The notes under the pieces are model-generated. The model was given only the letters and a program-made list of their open reading frames with translations, searched no databases and was not told where the DNA came from. Positions 25,633-33,906 of a DNA stretch of 64,000 nucleotides are shown in pieces. The DNA is taken from NCBI GenBank assembly GCA_020634615.1, contig JACKBI010000006.1:62001-126000 (forward strand), written 5' to 3'. The position numbers and the translations under genes are program-made. This DNA comes from Anaerolineales bacterium (GTDB lineage Bacteria; Chloroflexota; Anaerolineae; JAAEKA01). Numbering within the stretch: position 1 is the stretch's first letter; each line of letters starts with the position of its first letter.

Positions 25633-26895
25633 TCAGCAATTTGGCTGCCGTGCAGTCGAACCGGCGCGCTTGCCCGCGATTGACGCCGCCAGCACGCTGG
25701 TCATCAGTCCGGCGCACAGCAGGTAGAGCACGTCGAGACTCACGACCGGCAGCAGTGCATAGGCGACCAGCGGTCCCAGCGCGCTGCCCAGATCGGCCGC
25801 ATTGGCCAGCCAGCCCAGGTTGCGACCCTGCATCCCCGGCGGCGACACGTCACCCACCAGCCCGCTGGAAACGGGACTGAGGATTGCCATCGACAGCGCG
25901 CTCAGCACACCGTTGACCAGCAGCGCCAGCAGGCTGCCTGCCACCAGCACCAGGAAACTCACCCCACCCAGCATGCCTCCCCAGTTCAGCATCCGCCACC
26001 GGCCGTGGATGTCCGACAGCCGGCCGGCTGTCGGCGCAGTCGCCAGCGAAAGCAGCGGCCGCAGCGCCAGCAGCAGCCCGGTCAACGTCGCCGCACCGAT
26101 GGTGACTCCTGCCAGCGTCACCGTTGCGCCCAGTGTGTCCTCGACGAACAGGACCAGCGTGGCGGTGGCGACCCCGGCTACGCTGAAGCGCAACACCCCT
26201 TGCGCATAGAGCGCCGCCCAGCCGCCCGCGCCCAGATGCGGCTTCAAGTTTGACCAGCGCGGCAGCCGCCAACGCAGTCGATCTGCTGCGACAGCACTGG
26301 CCGGCCGCGTCTCGGGCAGGAAGAGCAGCGCCGCGAGCAACCCAATCGCGGAGATTGCCGTACCCGCCCACAGCGCCTCCCGGTAGCCCAGCTTGTCGGT
26401 CAGGTAGCCGCCGACGAAGAAGCTCAGCGCGCTGCCCAGAAAAAACCACGCTTGCGCGATACCCATCAGCCGGCCGCGCTGGCCCGGTCCTGCCACGTCC
26501 AGCGCGATGGTCTGCGCGCCGACCCACATCCCGCTCCAGGCCAGCCCCCACATCAACCGACCCAGCAGCAACACCCAGAAGCCGGGCGACAGGGCGTAAA
26601 GCGCGGTCGAAAGGACGCCGATTGCCGCGGCTGGCACGAAGATCCAGCGCCGCGGCCAGCGGTCATACGCCAGCCCGACCGGCGTGTTGATCAACAGACG
26701 CACCGCCCGGTTGACGCTGAGGATGATGCCCACGTTGACCAAGGCGATCCCGGCCTGCGCCGTGTGCGTCGGCAGCACGGTGTAGAGCGTCGCGTCGCCC
26801 AGCAGCGACAACGCCAGCGCCAGTCCCATCGGCGTCATCACGCGCCATTCGGGTCGGCGGGAACTGAGGGAAGCTGGCGGAACCTGGTTCGGCAT
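25633..26895 (-). CDS. Major facilitator superfamily transporter
   Basis: 420-aa twelve-helix permease. N-half landmarks are RVMTPMGLALALSLLGDATLYTVLP, the loop motif NTPVGLAYDRWPRRWIFVPAA (motif A type, G-x3-D-R-x-x-R) and MWGLAWSGMWVGAQTIALDVAGPGQRGRLMG. The C-half repeats the pattern with TAGRLSDIHGRWRMLNWGG and PVSSGLVGDVSPPGMQGRNLG. The frame stays open 336 bp upstream to 27231, but that part has no hydrophobic or family-like sequence, so ATG 26895 is chosen. The substrate is unknown; drug or sugar efflux is possible. Confidence 0.85.
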   Translation of the reverse strand: MPNQVPPASLSSRRPEWRVMTPMGLALALSLLGDATLYTVLPTHTAQAGIALVNVGIILSVNRAVRLLINTPVGLAYDRWPRRWIFVPAAAIGVLSTALYALSPGFWVLLLGRLMWGLAWSGMWVGAQTIALDVAGPGQRGRLMGIAQAWFFLGSALSFFVGGYLTDKLGYREALWAGTAISAIGLLAALLFLPETRPASAVAADRLRWRLPRWSNLKPHLGAGGWAALYAQGVLRFSVAGVATATLVLFVEDTLGATVTLAGVTIGAATLTGLLLALRPLLSLATAPTAGRLSDIHGRWRMLNWGGMLGGVSFLVLVAGSLLALLVNGVLSALSMAILSPVSSGLVGDVSPPGMQGRNLGWLANAADLGSALGPLVAYALLPVVSLDVLYLLCAGLMTSVLAASIAGKRAGSTARQPNC

Positions 26896-27364
26896 GTCTT
26901 TTCTCGTGTGGACAGGTCGCCAGCGTCCAGCCAGCGACTGTCGCATGGTAACATGCAGCAACGGACTGGACAACTCCGCCGCAGGACTGGCAGTGCTGGC
27001 TTGCAGCATGGCAGCACGCAACGCACAGACAACCTCACGTCGAATCAGCGCTGCCAGTCCTCGGGCCGGATTGCGCGTCGCGTGCTTTTCGCCCCATTCA
27101 AGCTGTGGTACACTGGGAGTGTCATACTTCCGCAACGCGCGGGAATGGCCATGTCCACACCCACCACCTGCGACGTGCCATCCACGAATGCTGACGCACA
27201 CGAATACACGAATTCCGATCCGCGCTGACAAGGTGATCGCGCAGCATCCCGTGGGCCCTGAGCCAGAGTTGACAAGGTGACAAGGTGACGGAGCGCCTAC
27301 TCGGCCCGTTCCAGTTTTCTTCTTTTCTCACGTTTCCTTTCTTTCCCTCTTCCCTCTCGTAACC
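26896..27364. other. 469-bp intergenic region with low-complexity tracts
   Basis: It separates divergent MFS and PEP-synthase-like genes. Contents are an extended -10-like TGTGGTACACT (27104-27114) without a good -35, three copies of ACAAGGTGA (27227-27290 area), and a polypyrimidine tract at 27306-27360. A 25-codon ORF (27151-27228) is too short and featureless to call. No RNA family was recognised. Confidence 0.5.
27306..27360 (+). repeat. Repeat family C: polypyrimidine tract, copy 1
   Basis: A run of C/T words such as TTTCTTCTTTTCTC and TTTCCTTTCTTTCCCTC ends 4 bp before the ATG of the PEP-synthase-like gene. Similar tracts occur at 30305-30362 and, as inverted arms, at 38404-38518. Confidence 0.75.
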
Positions 27365-29698
27365 ATGACTCCATCAGTTACCCTCTCCATCGACTCGCCC
27401 GACGCGACGCTGGCTAACGCTGGCGGCAAGGGCGTGAATCTCGTCAAAATGGCGCGGGCCGGGCTGCCGGTGCCGCCCGGTTTCATCGTCGCCACCGACG
27501 CGTATCGCCAGTTCGTTGCCGCCAACGATCTCCAGCCGTTCATCGTGATTGCGCTGGCCGACACCAACAGCGACGACCCGGTCGCGCTGGAAACTGCCTC
27601 GGCCGCGATCCGCGGCCGCTTTGCCGCCGCGCCCCTTCCGCCTGACCTGTCGACTGCCATCCTCGATGCCTACCGCGCTCTGACCACTGATGACCGATCA
27701 CCGGTCACTGATCACCTTCCGGTCGCCGTCCGCTCCTCCGCCACCGCCGAGGACCTGCCCGACATGAGCTTCGCCGGCCAGCAGGACACGTTTCTCAACG
27801 TGGTGGGCGACGCGGCGCTGTTGAAGGCGGTGCGCGATTGCTGGAGCAGCCTGTGGACGGCGCGCGCGATTGCCTACCGCGCCAGGAACGGCATCGACCA
27901 GGCCAGCGTGGCGCTGGCGGTGGTGGTGCAGGCCATGGTCGAGAGCGAGGCGTCTGGCGTGCTCTTCACGGCCAATCCACTGACCGGCCGGCGCGGCGAG
28001 ACTGTCATCGACGCGACGCTGGGGCTGGGCGAGGCGCTGGTCAGCGGGCAGGTGGAGCCGGACCAGTACGTTGTGGACAGCGTCGCCGGCCGGATCGTGG
28101 AGAGACGACTGGGCGCCAAGGCGCTGGCTATCCGTGGGCAGGCTGGCGGCGGCACGGTCACCGTCGAAAACGACGCGGCCGGCGTGCAGGCGCTGCCCGA
28201 CGGGGCGATTCTGGAGCTGGCGCGGCTGGGCAAGCGAGTCGAACGCGATCTGTACGACGGCGCGCCGCAGGATATCGAGTGGGCGTGGGCCGGAGGGCGT
28301 CTCTACCTGCTGCAAGCGCGCGCCATCACTTCGCTCTACCCGCTGCCGGCCGGCCTGGCGGCGCGGCCGCTGCATGTGCTGTTCTCGGTCAACCACATGC
28401 AGGGGATGCTGGACCCCTTCACGCCGCTGGGGCAGGATTTCCTCATCGAAGCGTTTCTGGCCATCGGCCGGCTTGCGGGCAAGGATTTCACGGCGGCCAG
28501 CCAGCGCGATGTGCTGATCGCCGGCGGGCGCATCTATGCCGACATCACACCGGGGCTGCGCCACGATCTGGCGCGCCGGCTGGTGGTGCGCATTCCAGGG
28601 GTGATCGAACCGGGATCCGAGCAGGCGCTGTTCAGCGTGCTGGACGACCCCGATCTGCAGCCCGACCGCAGCGGCCTCAGCCCGGCTGCGCTGCGCACTC
28701 TGGCGCGACTCGCGTCGATCGTGGGACGCCGCGCTGTCCTGGCGATGCGCGACCCGGTCAGCCAGCGCGACGCGGTCGTGCGCGAGCTCGACTTGTTCAT
28801 TGCAAATGCAACCCGGCGTGCGGCAGCGACCACAACGCTGGCACAGCGGCTGGCGCTGTGGCAAACGCTCTACGACGAATTCGCGTTCGGTCTCGCTTTG
28901 AAACTGCTGCCGCTGCTGGTGGCCGGCATGATGAGCTTCTACCAGTTGCGCCGTCTGGCCCGGCGCGAGCTGGGCAGCGATCTGCTGACGTTGGAGATAG
29001 CGCGCGGGCTGCCCCACAACGTCACCACCGAGATGGACCTGACGCTGTGGACCGTGGCGCAGGTGATCCGCGACGACCCGGCGTCGGCGGCGCGTTTCGG
29101 TGCGGAAGATGCTGCTGCGCTGGCTGAGGACTTCCGCGCCGGGCGGCTGCCGCTGCCTGCGCAGGTGGCTCTGACCGCGTTCATGGACCGTTACGGGATG
29201 CGCGGCCTGGCTGAGATCGATCTGGGGCGGCCGCGCTGGCGCGAGGACCCGGCGCATGTCATCGGCGTGCTGCAAAGCTACCTGGGCATCGACGATCCCC
29301 AGCAGGCGCCCGATGTCGTGTTTCGGCGGGGCGCGCGGGTGGCTGAGGCCGCCATCGAGGAGTTAGTGCAGGCGATGCCATCGGCGGCGGAAGCTGGCCT
29401 GGCGCGCTTGTTCGCCAGCCGGATGCGTGCGCTGGCCGGCATGCGCGAGACGCCCAAGTTCACCATCGTGCGCATGATGGGCGTGGTGCGGGCGATGCTG
29501 CTGCGCAGCGGCGAGGATCTGGTCGTTGCAGGTGTGCTCGCACGCCCGACGACATCTTCTTCCTTCATTTGGCGGAGCTGGAGACGCTGGCCGCGGCCGG
29601 GCTTGATGGGGTCGAAGTTTCAGCCGGCTCGGTCGGAGACCGGCCAAAGCGAGAAGTTGGAGACATGTCAATGCGTGAGGTTGGAGCGGACCGGCTAA
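27365..29698 (+). CDS. PEP synthase/rifampin phosphotransferase-like, N-terminal part (frameshifted)
   Basis: 777-aa ORF containing the ATP-grasp PEP/pyruvate-binding domain: LANAGGKGVNLVKMARAGLPVPPGFIV, AVRSSATAEDLPDMSFAGQQDTFLNV, GVLFTANPLTGRRGETVIDATLGLGEALVSGQVEPDQYVV and DIEWAWAGGRLYLLQARAIT. The middle region continues to GEDLVVAGVLARP, where the reading frame is lost. The next 51 residues (TTSSSFIWRSW...) are out of frame and unlike the family. The C-terminal phosphohistidine domain continues in the -1 frame from 29545. A family A repeat (27681-27716) sits inside the coding sequence. The domain order matches rifampin phosphotransferases or PEP synthases; the natural substrate is unknown. 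Confidence 0.85.
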   Translation: MTPSVTLSIDSPDATLANAGGKGVNLVKMARAGLPVPPGFIVATDAYRQFVAANDLQPFIVIALADTNSDDPVALETASAAIRGRFAAAPLPPDLSTAILDAYRALTTDDRSPVTDHLPVAVRSSATAEDLPDMSFAGQQDTFLNVVGDAALLKAVRDCWSSLWTARAIAYRARNGIDQASVALAVVVQAMVESEASGVLFTANPLTGRRGETVIDATLGLGEALVSGQVEPDQYVVDSVAGRIVERRLGAKALAIRGQAGGGTVTVENDAAGVQALPDGAILELARLGKRVERDLYDGAPQDIEWAWAGGRLYLLQARAITSLYPLPAGLAARPLHVLFSVNHMQGMLDPFTPLGQDFLIEAFLAIGRLAGKDFTAASQRDVLIAGGRIYADITPGLRHDLARRLVVRIPGVIEPGSEQALFSVLDDPDLQPDRSGLSPAALRTLARLASIVGRRAVLAMRDPVSQRDAVVRELDLFIANATRRAAATTTLAQRLALWQTLYDEFAFGLALKLLPLLVAGMMSFYQLRRLARRELGSDLLTLEIARGLPHNVTTEMDLTLWTVAQVIRDDPASAARFGAEDAAALAEDFRAGRLPLPAQVALTAFMDRYGMRGLAEIDLGRPRWREDPAHVIGVLQSYLGIDDPQQAPDVVFRRGARVAEAAIEELVQAMPSAAEAGLARLFASRMRALAGMRETPKFTIVRMMGVVRAMLLRSGEDLVVAGVLARPTTSSSFIWRSWRRWPRPGLMGSKFQPARSETGQSEKLETCQCVRLERTG
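27681..27716 (+). repeat. Family A repeat inside coding sequence
   Basis: TGACCACTGATGACCGATCA and CCGGTCACTGATCACC are in frame within the PEP-synthase-like ORF and encode a linker (TTDDRSPVTDHL) just before the conserved AVRSSATAEDLP motif. Confidence 0.7.
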
Positions 29699-30204
29699 AG
29701 CCTCGACACCGGGACACCGGGCAGTGGCGCGCGCTGGTGGCGGAGCGCCGGCAGGTCTATGGACGGGAGAAGTTGCGCCGGCAGATACCGCGGTTGATGC
29801 TCAGCGACGGACGGGCGTTCTACGAAGGGCTGGGCGCGCAGGTGGACAGCGAGGGCGCAATAAACGGCAGTCCGGTATCGCCCGGCGTGGTGGAAGGGAT
29901 GGTGCGCGTCGTGCTCGACCCGCGCAACGCTCAGCTTGCCCTCGGCGAGATACTGGTCTGCCCTGGCACCGATCCCTCGTGGACGCCGCTCTTCCTGGCT
30001 GCGGGCGGGCTTGTGATGGAAGTGGGCGGGCTGATGACCCACGGCTCGGTGGTGGCGCGCGAGTACGGCATCCCAGCCGTGGTCGGTGTCAACGAGGCGA
30101 CGACACGTCTCAAGACCGGCCAGCGCGTGCGGGTGGATGGGACGAGGGGGAGGATTGTGGTGCTGCCTTCGACAGGCTCAGGCAGCGCGGTGGTGATGGG
30201 GTGA
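29545..30204 (+). CDS. Phosphohistidine (PEP-utilising) domain, C-terminal part of the frameshifted gene
   Basis: About 219 residues continuing the gene above in the -1 frame: PDDIFFLHLAELETLAAAG resumes exactly where the first frame breaks. The mobile domain is intact: SPGVVEGMVRVVLDP, ILVCPGTDPSWTPLFLAAGGLVMEVGGLMTHGSVVAREYGIPAVVGV, with the phosphate-carrying histidine in LMTHGS. The linker (about 29615-29710) contains the dispersed repeat of 14528 and similar words. The C-terminus LPSTGSGSAVVMG is written by a 42-bp direct repeat. If expressed alone, the earliest good start is ATG 29665. A genuine inactive gene, a sequencing error or recoding are all possible. Confidence 0.7.
   Translation, partial: PDDIFFLHLAELETLAAAGLDGVEVSAGSVGDRPKREVGDMSMREVGADRLKPRHRDTGQWRALVAERRQVYGREKLRRQIPRLMLSDGRAFYEGLGAQVDSEGAINGSPVSPGVVEGMVRVVLDPRNAQLALGEILVCPGTDPSWTPLFLAAGGLVMEVGGLMTHGSVVAREYGIPAVVGVNEATTRLKTGQRVRVDGTRGRIVVLPSTGSGSAVVMG
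29626..29645 (+). repeat. Dispersed 20-bp repeat, copy 2 (in coding sequence)
   Basis: Identical to the copy at 14528-14547. Here it encodes part of the linker between the middle and phosphohistidine domains (GSVGDRP). Confidence 0.8.
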
Positions 30205-30283
30205 AGCGGCGGACCGGTGACCGAGCGTGTCGAGGTCAATGCTGCCTTCGGCAAGCTCAGGCAGCGGGATGGTGACGGGGTGA
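30161..30283 (+). repeat. Direct repeat pair around the end of the phosphohistidine ORF
   Basis: Two copies of about 43 bp start at 30161 and 30240 with the core CTGCCTTCG-CA-GCTCAGGCAGCG, followed by GGTGA-GGGGTGA. The first copy includes the stop codon. The core (CTTCG-CAGGCTCAGG) is itself a small hairpin and resembles widely dispersed environmental repeats. Confidence 0.75.
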
Positions 30284-30304
30284 CAGGGTGCTCGCCATGT
30301 CCAC

Positions 30305-30362
30305 TCGGGTTTCCCTACTTTCCTTCTTTTCCCTCTTTTCCTTCCTTCCCTATTTTCCCTTC
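30305..30362. repeat. Repeat family C: polypyrimidine tract, copy 2
   Basis: TTTCCCTACTTTCCTTC and CCCTCTTTTCCTTCC-type words. It overlaps the last codons of the DegT aminotransferase (minus strand), giving its C-terminal QKGK. Confidence 0.75.
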
Positions 30363-31588
30363 TGCGCGTCGCTGATGGCTGCGGCAACGCGCTCGATCTC
30401 GTTGATCGTCAGCGAGGAGGACGACGGCAGGTAGAATCCGTCGCGGCAAAGACGTTCGGCAACGGGGAAACGCTGGCCTTTGAAGGTGTTCCAGTAGACC
30501 GGCTGGCAGTGCATGGGGATGAAAAACGTGCGGGTCTCGATGCCGTTATCGGCCAGCACGCTGCGCAACTGGTCGCGGTTCATGCCGAAAGAATCGCGTT
30601 CGACCATGATGCCGTACATCCAGAACACGTTCTTGGCCCACGGAGCTTCGGGCGGCGTGGTGATGCCGGGGATGTCGCGCAGCAGCGATGTGTAGTGCGC
30701 CGCGTTGCGGCGGCGGGCTGCCACCAGTTCGTTCAGACGCTCCACCTGCGCCAGGCCAACCGCGGCCTGCAGGTTGGTCATACGATAGTTGAAGCCGACG
30801 AATTTGTGCCAGAAGTGGCGCTCGCTGCTGAAAGCGTGGTCGCGCAGGTTCCAGGCCAGGCGGGCGATGTCCTGGTCGTTGGTGGTGATCATGCCGCCCT
30901 CGCCGGTGGTGAGGATCTTGTTGCCGTAGAAGCTGAAGGCCGCGGCTGCTCCCAGACCTCCCGTTCGCCTTCCCTTATACTCCGCGCCATGCGCTTCGGC
31001 GGCATCCTCGATAACAGTGATGCCATGGCGGCAGGCCAGCTCGTTGAGCGCGTCCATGTCCACCGGGTGGCCGTAGATGTGAACCGGGATGATGGCCTTG
31101 GTGCGCGGCGTGATCTTCCGCGCCACGTCCTCCACATCCATTTGCCAGAAGTCCAGCTCGTTGTCGACCAGCACCGGGGTCGCGCCGCAGTAAGTCACCG
31201 CGTTGATGGTGGCGATCATGGTGAACGCGGGGATGATCACTTCGTCGCCCGGTTCGAGACCAAGGGTCGCCAGCGCCAGGTGCAGCGCGACTGTGCCGTT
31301 GGCGCATGCGATGCCGTATTTGGCGCCACATTCCTCGGCGAAGCGGGCCTCGAAATCGCGAATGAAGCCACCGGCCGACGAGATCCAGTTGGTCTCGACC
31401 GCCTGCTGCACATATTTCAGTTCGTTGCCGTCCAGGGTCGGCTCGCAGACCGGAATGATGCTGCGCGCGCTGGGCCGGTCGAAATCGGGGATCGGCCGGT
31501 AACTGATCCTGACCTCAGGATCCTTGGCCGGGATGATCTCCGCCAGGTCACCCATCTCTTCCAGGGTAAGCTCGTAGGGTTGGAGCAT
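30350..31588 (-). CDS. DegT/DnrJ/EryC1-family sugar aminotransferase
   Basis: 412-aa PLP enzyme that aminates a 4- or 3-keto sugar nucleotide. After a 45-residue N-terminal extension the core reads IPVCEPTLDGNELKYVQQAVETNWISSAG, ACANGTVALHLALATLGLEPGDEVIIPAFTMIATINAV, VIEDAAEAHGAEYKGR, and the Schiff-base lysine in FSFYGNKILTTGEGGM. These match perosamine synthase-type enzymes most closely. GAGG about 10 nt before the ATG supports the start. It lies in the same direction as the GT2 at 31755-32501, so it may act in surface-glycan biosynthesis. The sugar cannot be specified. Confidence 0.9.
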   Translation of the reverse strand: MLQPYELTLEEMGDLAEIIPAKDPEVRISYRPIPDFDRPSARSIIPVCEPTLDGNELKYVQQAVETNWISSAGGFIRDFEARFAEECGAKYGIACANGTVALHLALATLGLEPGDEVIIPAFTMIATINAVTYCGATPVLVDNELDFWQMDVEDVARKITPRTKAIIPVHIYGHPVDMDALNELACRHGITVIEDAAEAHGAEYKGRRTGGLGAAAAFSFYGNKILTTGEGGMITTNDQDIARLAWNLRDHAFSSERHFWHKFVGFNYRMTNLQAAVGLAQVERLNELVAARRRNAAHYTSLLRDIPGITTPPEAPWAKNVFWMYGIMVERDSFGMNRDQLRSVLADNGIETRTFFIPMHCQPVYWNTFKGQRFPVAERLCRDGFYLPSSSSLTINEIERVAAAISDAQKGK

Positions 31589-31618
31589 TGGTTTGGAACC
31601 TCGTTGTTTTCGGAGAGG

Positions 31619-31778
31619 TGATCGGTCATCAGTGAACAGTGGACAGTAACCAGTGATCAGAAATCGGCGATCGTGAGGCAGTTGCTACTGTCATCGTCGA
31701 GGAAATCGTTACTTGCACACTGGTGCGACCAATCGCGTTGGTCTCCAGCACCGATTACTGATGACTGATAACTGATCG
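31619..31778. repeat. Family A repeats flanking the gap between two glycan genes
   Basis: Left copy 31619-31668 and right copy 31750-31778 are inverted relative to each other. The right copy forms the last codons and stop of the GT2 gene (its C-terminal SVISHQ). The 80 bp between show no other structure. Confidence 0.8.
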
Positions 31779-32501
31779 CCCTTTTCTGACGCGCCAGGCT
31801 GCGGTGACATACTTACGCCCTTTGACCAGGTAGTCCAGCAGATTGGCGCCGGTTTTGCTGTCGCCGGCGGTGCGCGGTACGCAGATGTAGGGTACTTCTG
31901 TCACTTGAAAACCGTGTTTCTGGGCGCGGCCCAGCAGGTCGATGCAGTATTCGCCGTAGTCGCCGCGTAGCCGGATCTGCCGGAACAGTTCGGCGCGACC
32001 GGCAATGAACCCGCTGGTGTAGTCGTGGACGCTGCTGCCCAGCAGTGCCATCGCATAGTGGTTGATGATCCAGCTCAGGGTGCGCGCCATGACGCCGTGG
32101 GCCACGTCCGCGCCGCCTGGTATCCAGCGTGAGCCGACCGCCAGGTCTGCGCCGCCATGGACAGCATCCACCAGCCGCGACACATCCTCGGGCGGCATCG
32201 ACAGGTCACAGTCCATCCAGGTCACCACCGTCGCGCCATGGACGTCGATCGCCTCATCGATGCCGCGCTGGAGGGCGCTGGTCAGTCCCGACTCATTGAG
32301 TCTGCGCACCAGAACCACCCGCTCGGGATTCTCCGCGGCCATCGCTTCTACGACCTGCCAGGTGCCGTCGGGCGAGTTGTCGTCAACGACCAGCACCTTA
32401 TGCGGCGCAGCGTTGGCGTCCAGCAGGCGCCAGATGAGCGGACCGATGTTGTCGCGTTCGTTGTAAGTTGGCAGGACAGTGCAGACCAAAGAAGGTGTCA
32501 T
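31755..32501 (-). CDS. Polyprenol monophosphomannose synthase-like GT2
   Basis: 248-aa soluble GT-A glycosyltransferase resembling Dpm1/Ppm1. It has CTVLPTYNERDNIGPLIWRLLD, KVLVVDDNSPDGTWQVVEAM, VVTWMDCDLSMPPEDVSRLVD, VGSRWIPGGADVAHGVMARTLSWIINHYAMALLG and the C-terminal signature ICVPRTAGDSKTG. These are the classic dolichol/polyprenol-phosphate mannosyltransferase motifs. A TATACT with TGT lies about 35 nt upstream. Its last residues are repeat-derived. Together with the upstream DegT gene it suggests a surface-glycan function. Confidence 0.9.
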   Translation of the reverse strand: MTPSLVCTVLPTYNERDNIGPLIWRLLDANAAPHKVLVVDDNSPDGTWQVVEAMAAENPERVVLVRRLNESGLTSALQRGIDEAIDVHGATVVTWMDCDLSMPPEDVSRLVDAVHGGADLAVGSRWIPGGADVAHGVMARTLSWIINHYAMALLGSSVHDYTSGFIAGRAELFRQIRLRGDYGEYCIDLLGRAQKHGFQVTEVPYICVPRTAGDSKTGANLLDYLVKGRKYVTAAWRVRKGRSVISHQ

Positions 32502-32579
32502 AGAATTCCGTGCAATAACAGCCGGCGTAGTATAACATAGCTGGCAGGGAAATCCGCGATTCGGGGAGCGCGACGCTGC

Positions 32580-32609
32580 TTGTGTCTCCTATTTTTGCTG
32601 TGGTACAAT
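32580..32609 (+). promoter_or_regulatory. Candidate promoter for the small membrane gene
   Basis: TTGTGT (32580-32585), 18 bp, TACAAT (32604-32609), preceded by the recurrent TGTGG. The leader to ATG 32716 would be about 100 nt. Confidence 0.5.
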
Positions 32610-32715
32610 GTCAGCCGTCGATGGTCGGTATCTCCGCTTCCGTTCCAGTCCGTCGCCTTGTGCGAGGTGGAATACCAGATCAGTTGCGTCCTTACACTAC
32701 CCGAAGGAGGGCATC

Positions 32716-33000
32716 ATGTGTTGTTTCATAACCGTACTTCTGTTCATCGGTCCCCGCGCCGCGATCATCGTCTGGTATTTGCTGGAACCGATGAGGTTCA
32801 ACGCGGCGATCAACAGCTTCTTGATGGGGTGCCTTGGCTTTATTTTCCTACCCTGGACGACGCTGGGCTGGCTGGTGGCTTTCAATGCGGTAACTGGCGT
32901 CTCAGGCTTTGGCTGGGTGATCGTCGGGCTGGGGTTGCTTGCCGACATAGCCACCTACTCCGGTGGTGGCTACGGCAACCGCAACCGCATCCGCCGCTAA
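32716..33000 (+). CDS. Small conserved-looking membrane protein (94 aa)
   Basis: Two to three hydrophobic helices: CCFITVLLFIGPRAAIIVWYLL, INSFLMGCLGFIFLPWTTLGWLVAFNAV and GFGWVIVGLGLLADIA, with a basic glycine-rich tail GGGYGNRNRIRR. GGAGG 7 nt before ATG 32716 fixes the start, so the longer frame from 32608 is not used. The pattern G-P-R-x4-W-Y plus F-L-P-W-T is reminiscent of small unnamed actinobacterial/chloroflexotal membrane proteins. Function unknown. Confidence 0.75.
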   Translation: MCCFITVLLFIGPRAAIIVWYLLEPMRFNAAINSFLMGCLGFIFLPWTTLGWLVAFNAVTGVSGFGWVIVGLGLLADIATYSGGGYGNRNRIRR

Positions 33001-33139
33001 ATCAACTTCAACCGATTGGTTGATTCTATTCACGTCACTGGCAGGCCGCAATCAGCGCGCCTGTCAGTGTCGCGTTCCTCAAGCCGTTCAACCAGCGGAA
33101 TTGCTGCCGCCTGCAGCTTGTGATAAACTCACGTCATTG

Positions 33140-33159
33140 CGCCGGCGATTTGGCCGGCG
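33140..33159. terminator. Hairpin with T-tract between small membrane gene and next operon
   Basis: CGCCGGC/GCCGGCG with a 6-nt loop; GTTTTTAG begins 6 nt after it. It could end the 32716 transcript. If a TTGCTG-17-TAAACT promoter just upstream is real, it would be in the leader of the 33190 gene. Confidence 0.45.
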
Positions 33160-33189
33160 TACAAGTTTTTAGATTGCGAGCGACACAAC

Positions 33190-33906
33190 ATGCCCACGAA
33201 CGGTTCACAGGCCGGCAGCAAAAAGGAGTTCCAGTATCGAACTCAATTCCCTCCTGATTTCGATGACGAGGGAGAGTCATCCGGCTATGTTGGATTCGAA
33301 CATATCGTTGGCACGCTGATCTGGGCCAGCTCTCAGGCGTCGCTGAATCTCTTCGAAGCGAGCAACACCGTCGAGGCTGTCACGCTGGAGCGGCATTTTA
33401 CGGTCAACAGCGCGCCTGACAACTGGCAACCGCCTGTGGATATCTGGGCGCAGATCAGCTTCAGTTGGCCGGTCGAGAATTCAACGCTCAGCCTCTATGG
33501 CGATGAAGCGCTGTGCGACCTGTATCACAGCGAGACGACCCACTGTCGCCACCAGCCGCTGACCGCGAATATTGTGACCGAACTCGAGATCGTTTACATG
33601 TTCTCGGAGCGACTGGTCAGCCACTTGGACAGCGATGAGGGCATCGAAAAGACCGCACGCCGCATCCGCCGCGTGTTCACCGACCTGGTGGACCACGAGA
33701 ATATCATCGCGGTCGAAGCGACCGCTCTGTTCATCGACACCGGATTGAAGCTCTCCGGCATCCGCGCCGGGCATGTCTGGGTGTTGGAGGACGAGCTGAC
33801 CGATCTGGCTGCGCTGCGCGAGTCGTTGGTGTCGATCTGCCATGAGGTGAGCATGGTGCTGCACAGCTTTGAGAAGACCTTTGCAACTCAAGGTGACGAG
33901 GCGTGA
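33190..33906 (+). CDS. Hypothetical protein (238 aa), coupled to M23-like gene
   Basis: I do not recognise a family. The protein is soluble and acidic (GSKKEFQYRTQFPPDFDDEGESSG at the start). A beta-rich part about 40-110 (NTVEAVTLERHFTVN, VDIWAQISFSWPVENSTLSLYG) is followed by an alpha-helical second half (NIVTELEIVYMFSERLVSHLDSDEGIEKTARRIRRVFTDLV). No signal peptide is seen. Its stop overlaps the GTG start of the next gene by 4 nt (GTGA), so translational coupling is expected. A partner role to the M23-like protein is only contextual. Confidence 0.75.
   Translation: MPTNGSQAGSKKEFQYRTQFPPDFDDEGESSGYVGFEHIVGTLIWASSQASLNLFEASNTVEAVTLERHFTVNSAPDNWQPPVDIWAQISFSWPVENSTLSLYGDEALCDLYHSETTHCRHQPLTANIVTELEIVYMFSERLVSHLDSDEGIEKTARRIRRVFTDLVDHENIIAVEATALFIDTGLKLSGIRAGHVWVLEDELTDLAALRESLVSICHEVSMVLHSFEKTFATQGDEA

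Noticed and set aside
27151..27228. 25-codon ORF upstream of the PEP-synthase-like gene
   Set aside because: No Shine-Dalgarno, low-complexity Thr/Ser/Asp content and no support beyond chance.
27698..29275. 525-aa minus-strand ORF opposite the PEP-synthase-like gene
   Set aside because: The plus strand has clear family motifs; the antisense product has none.
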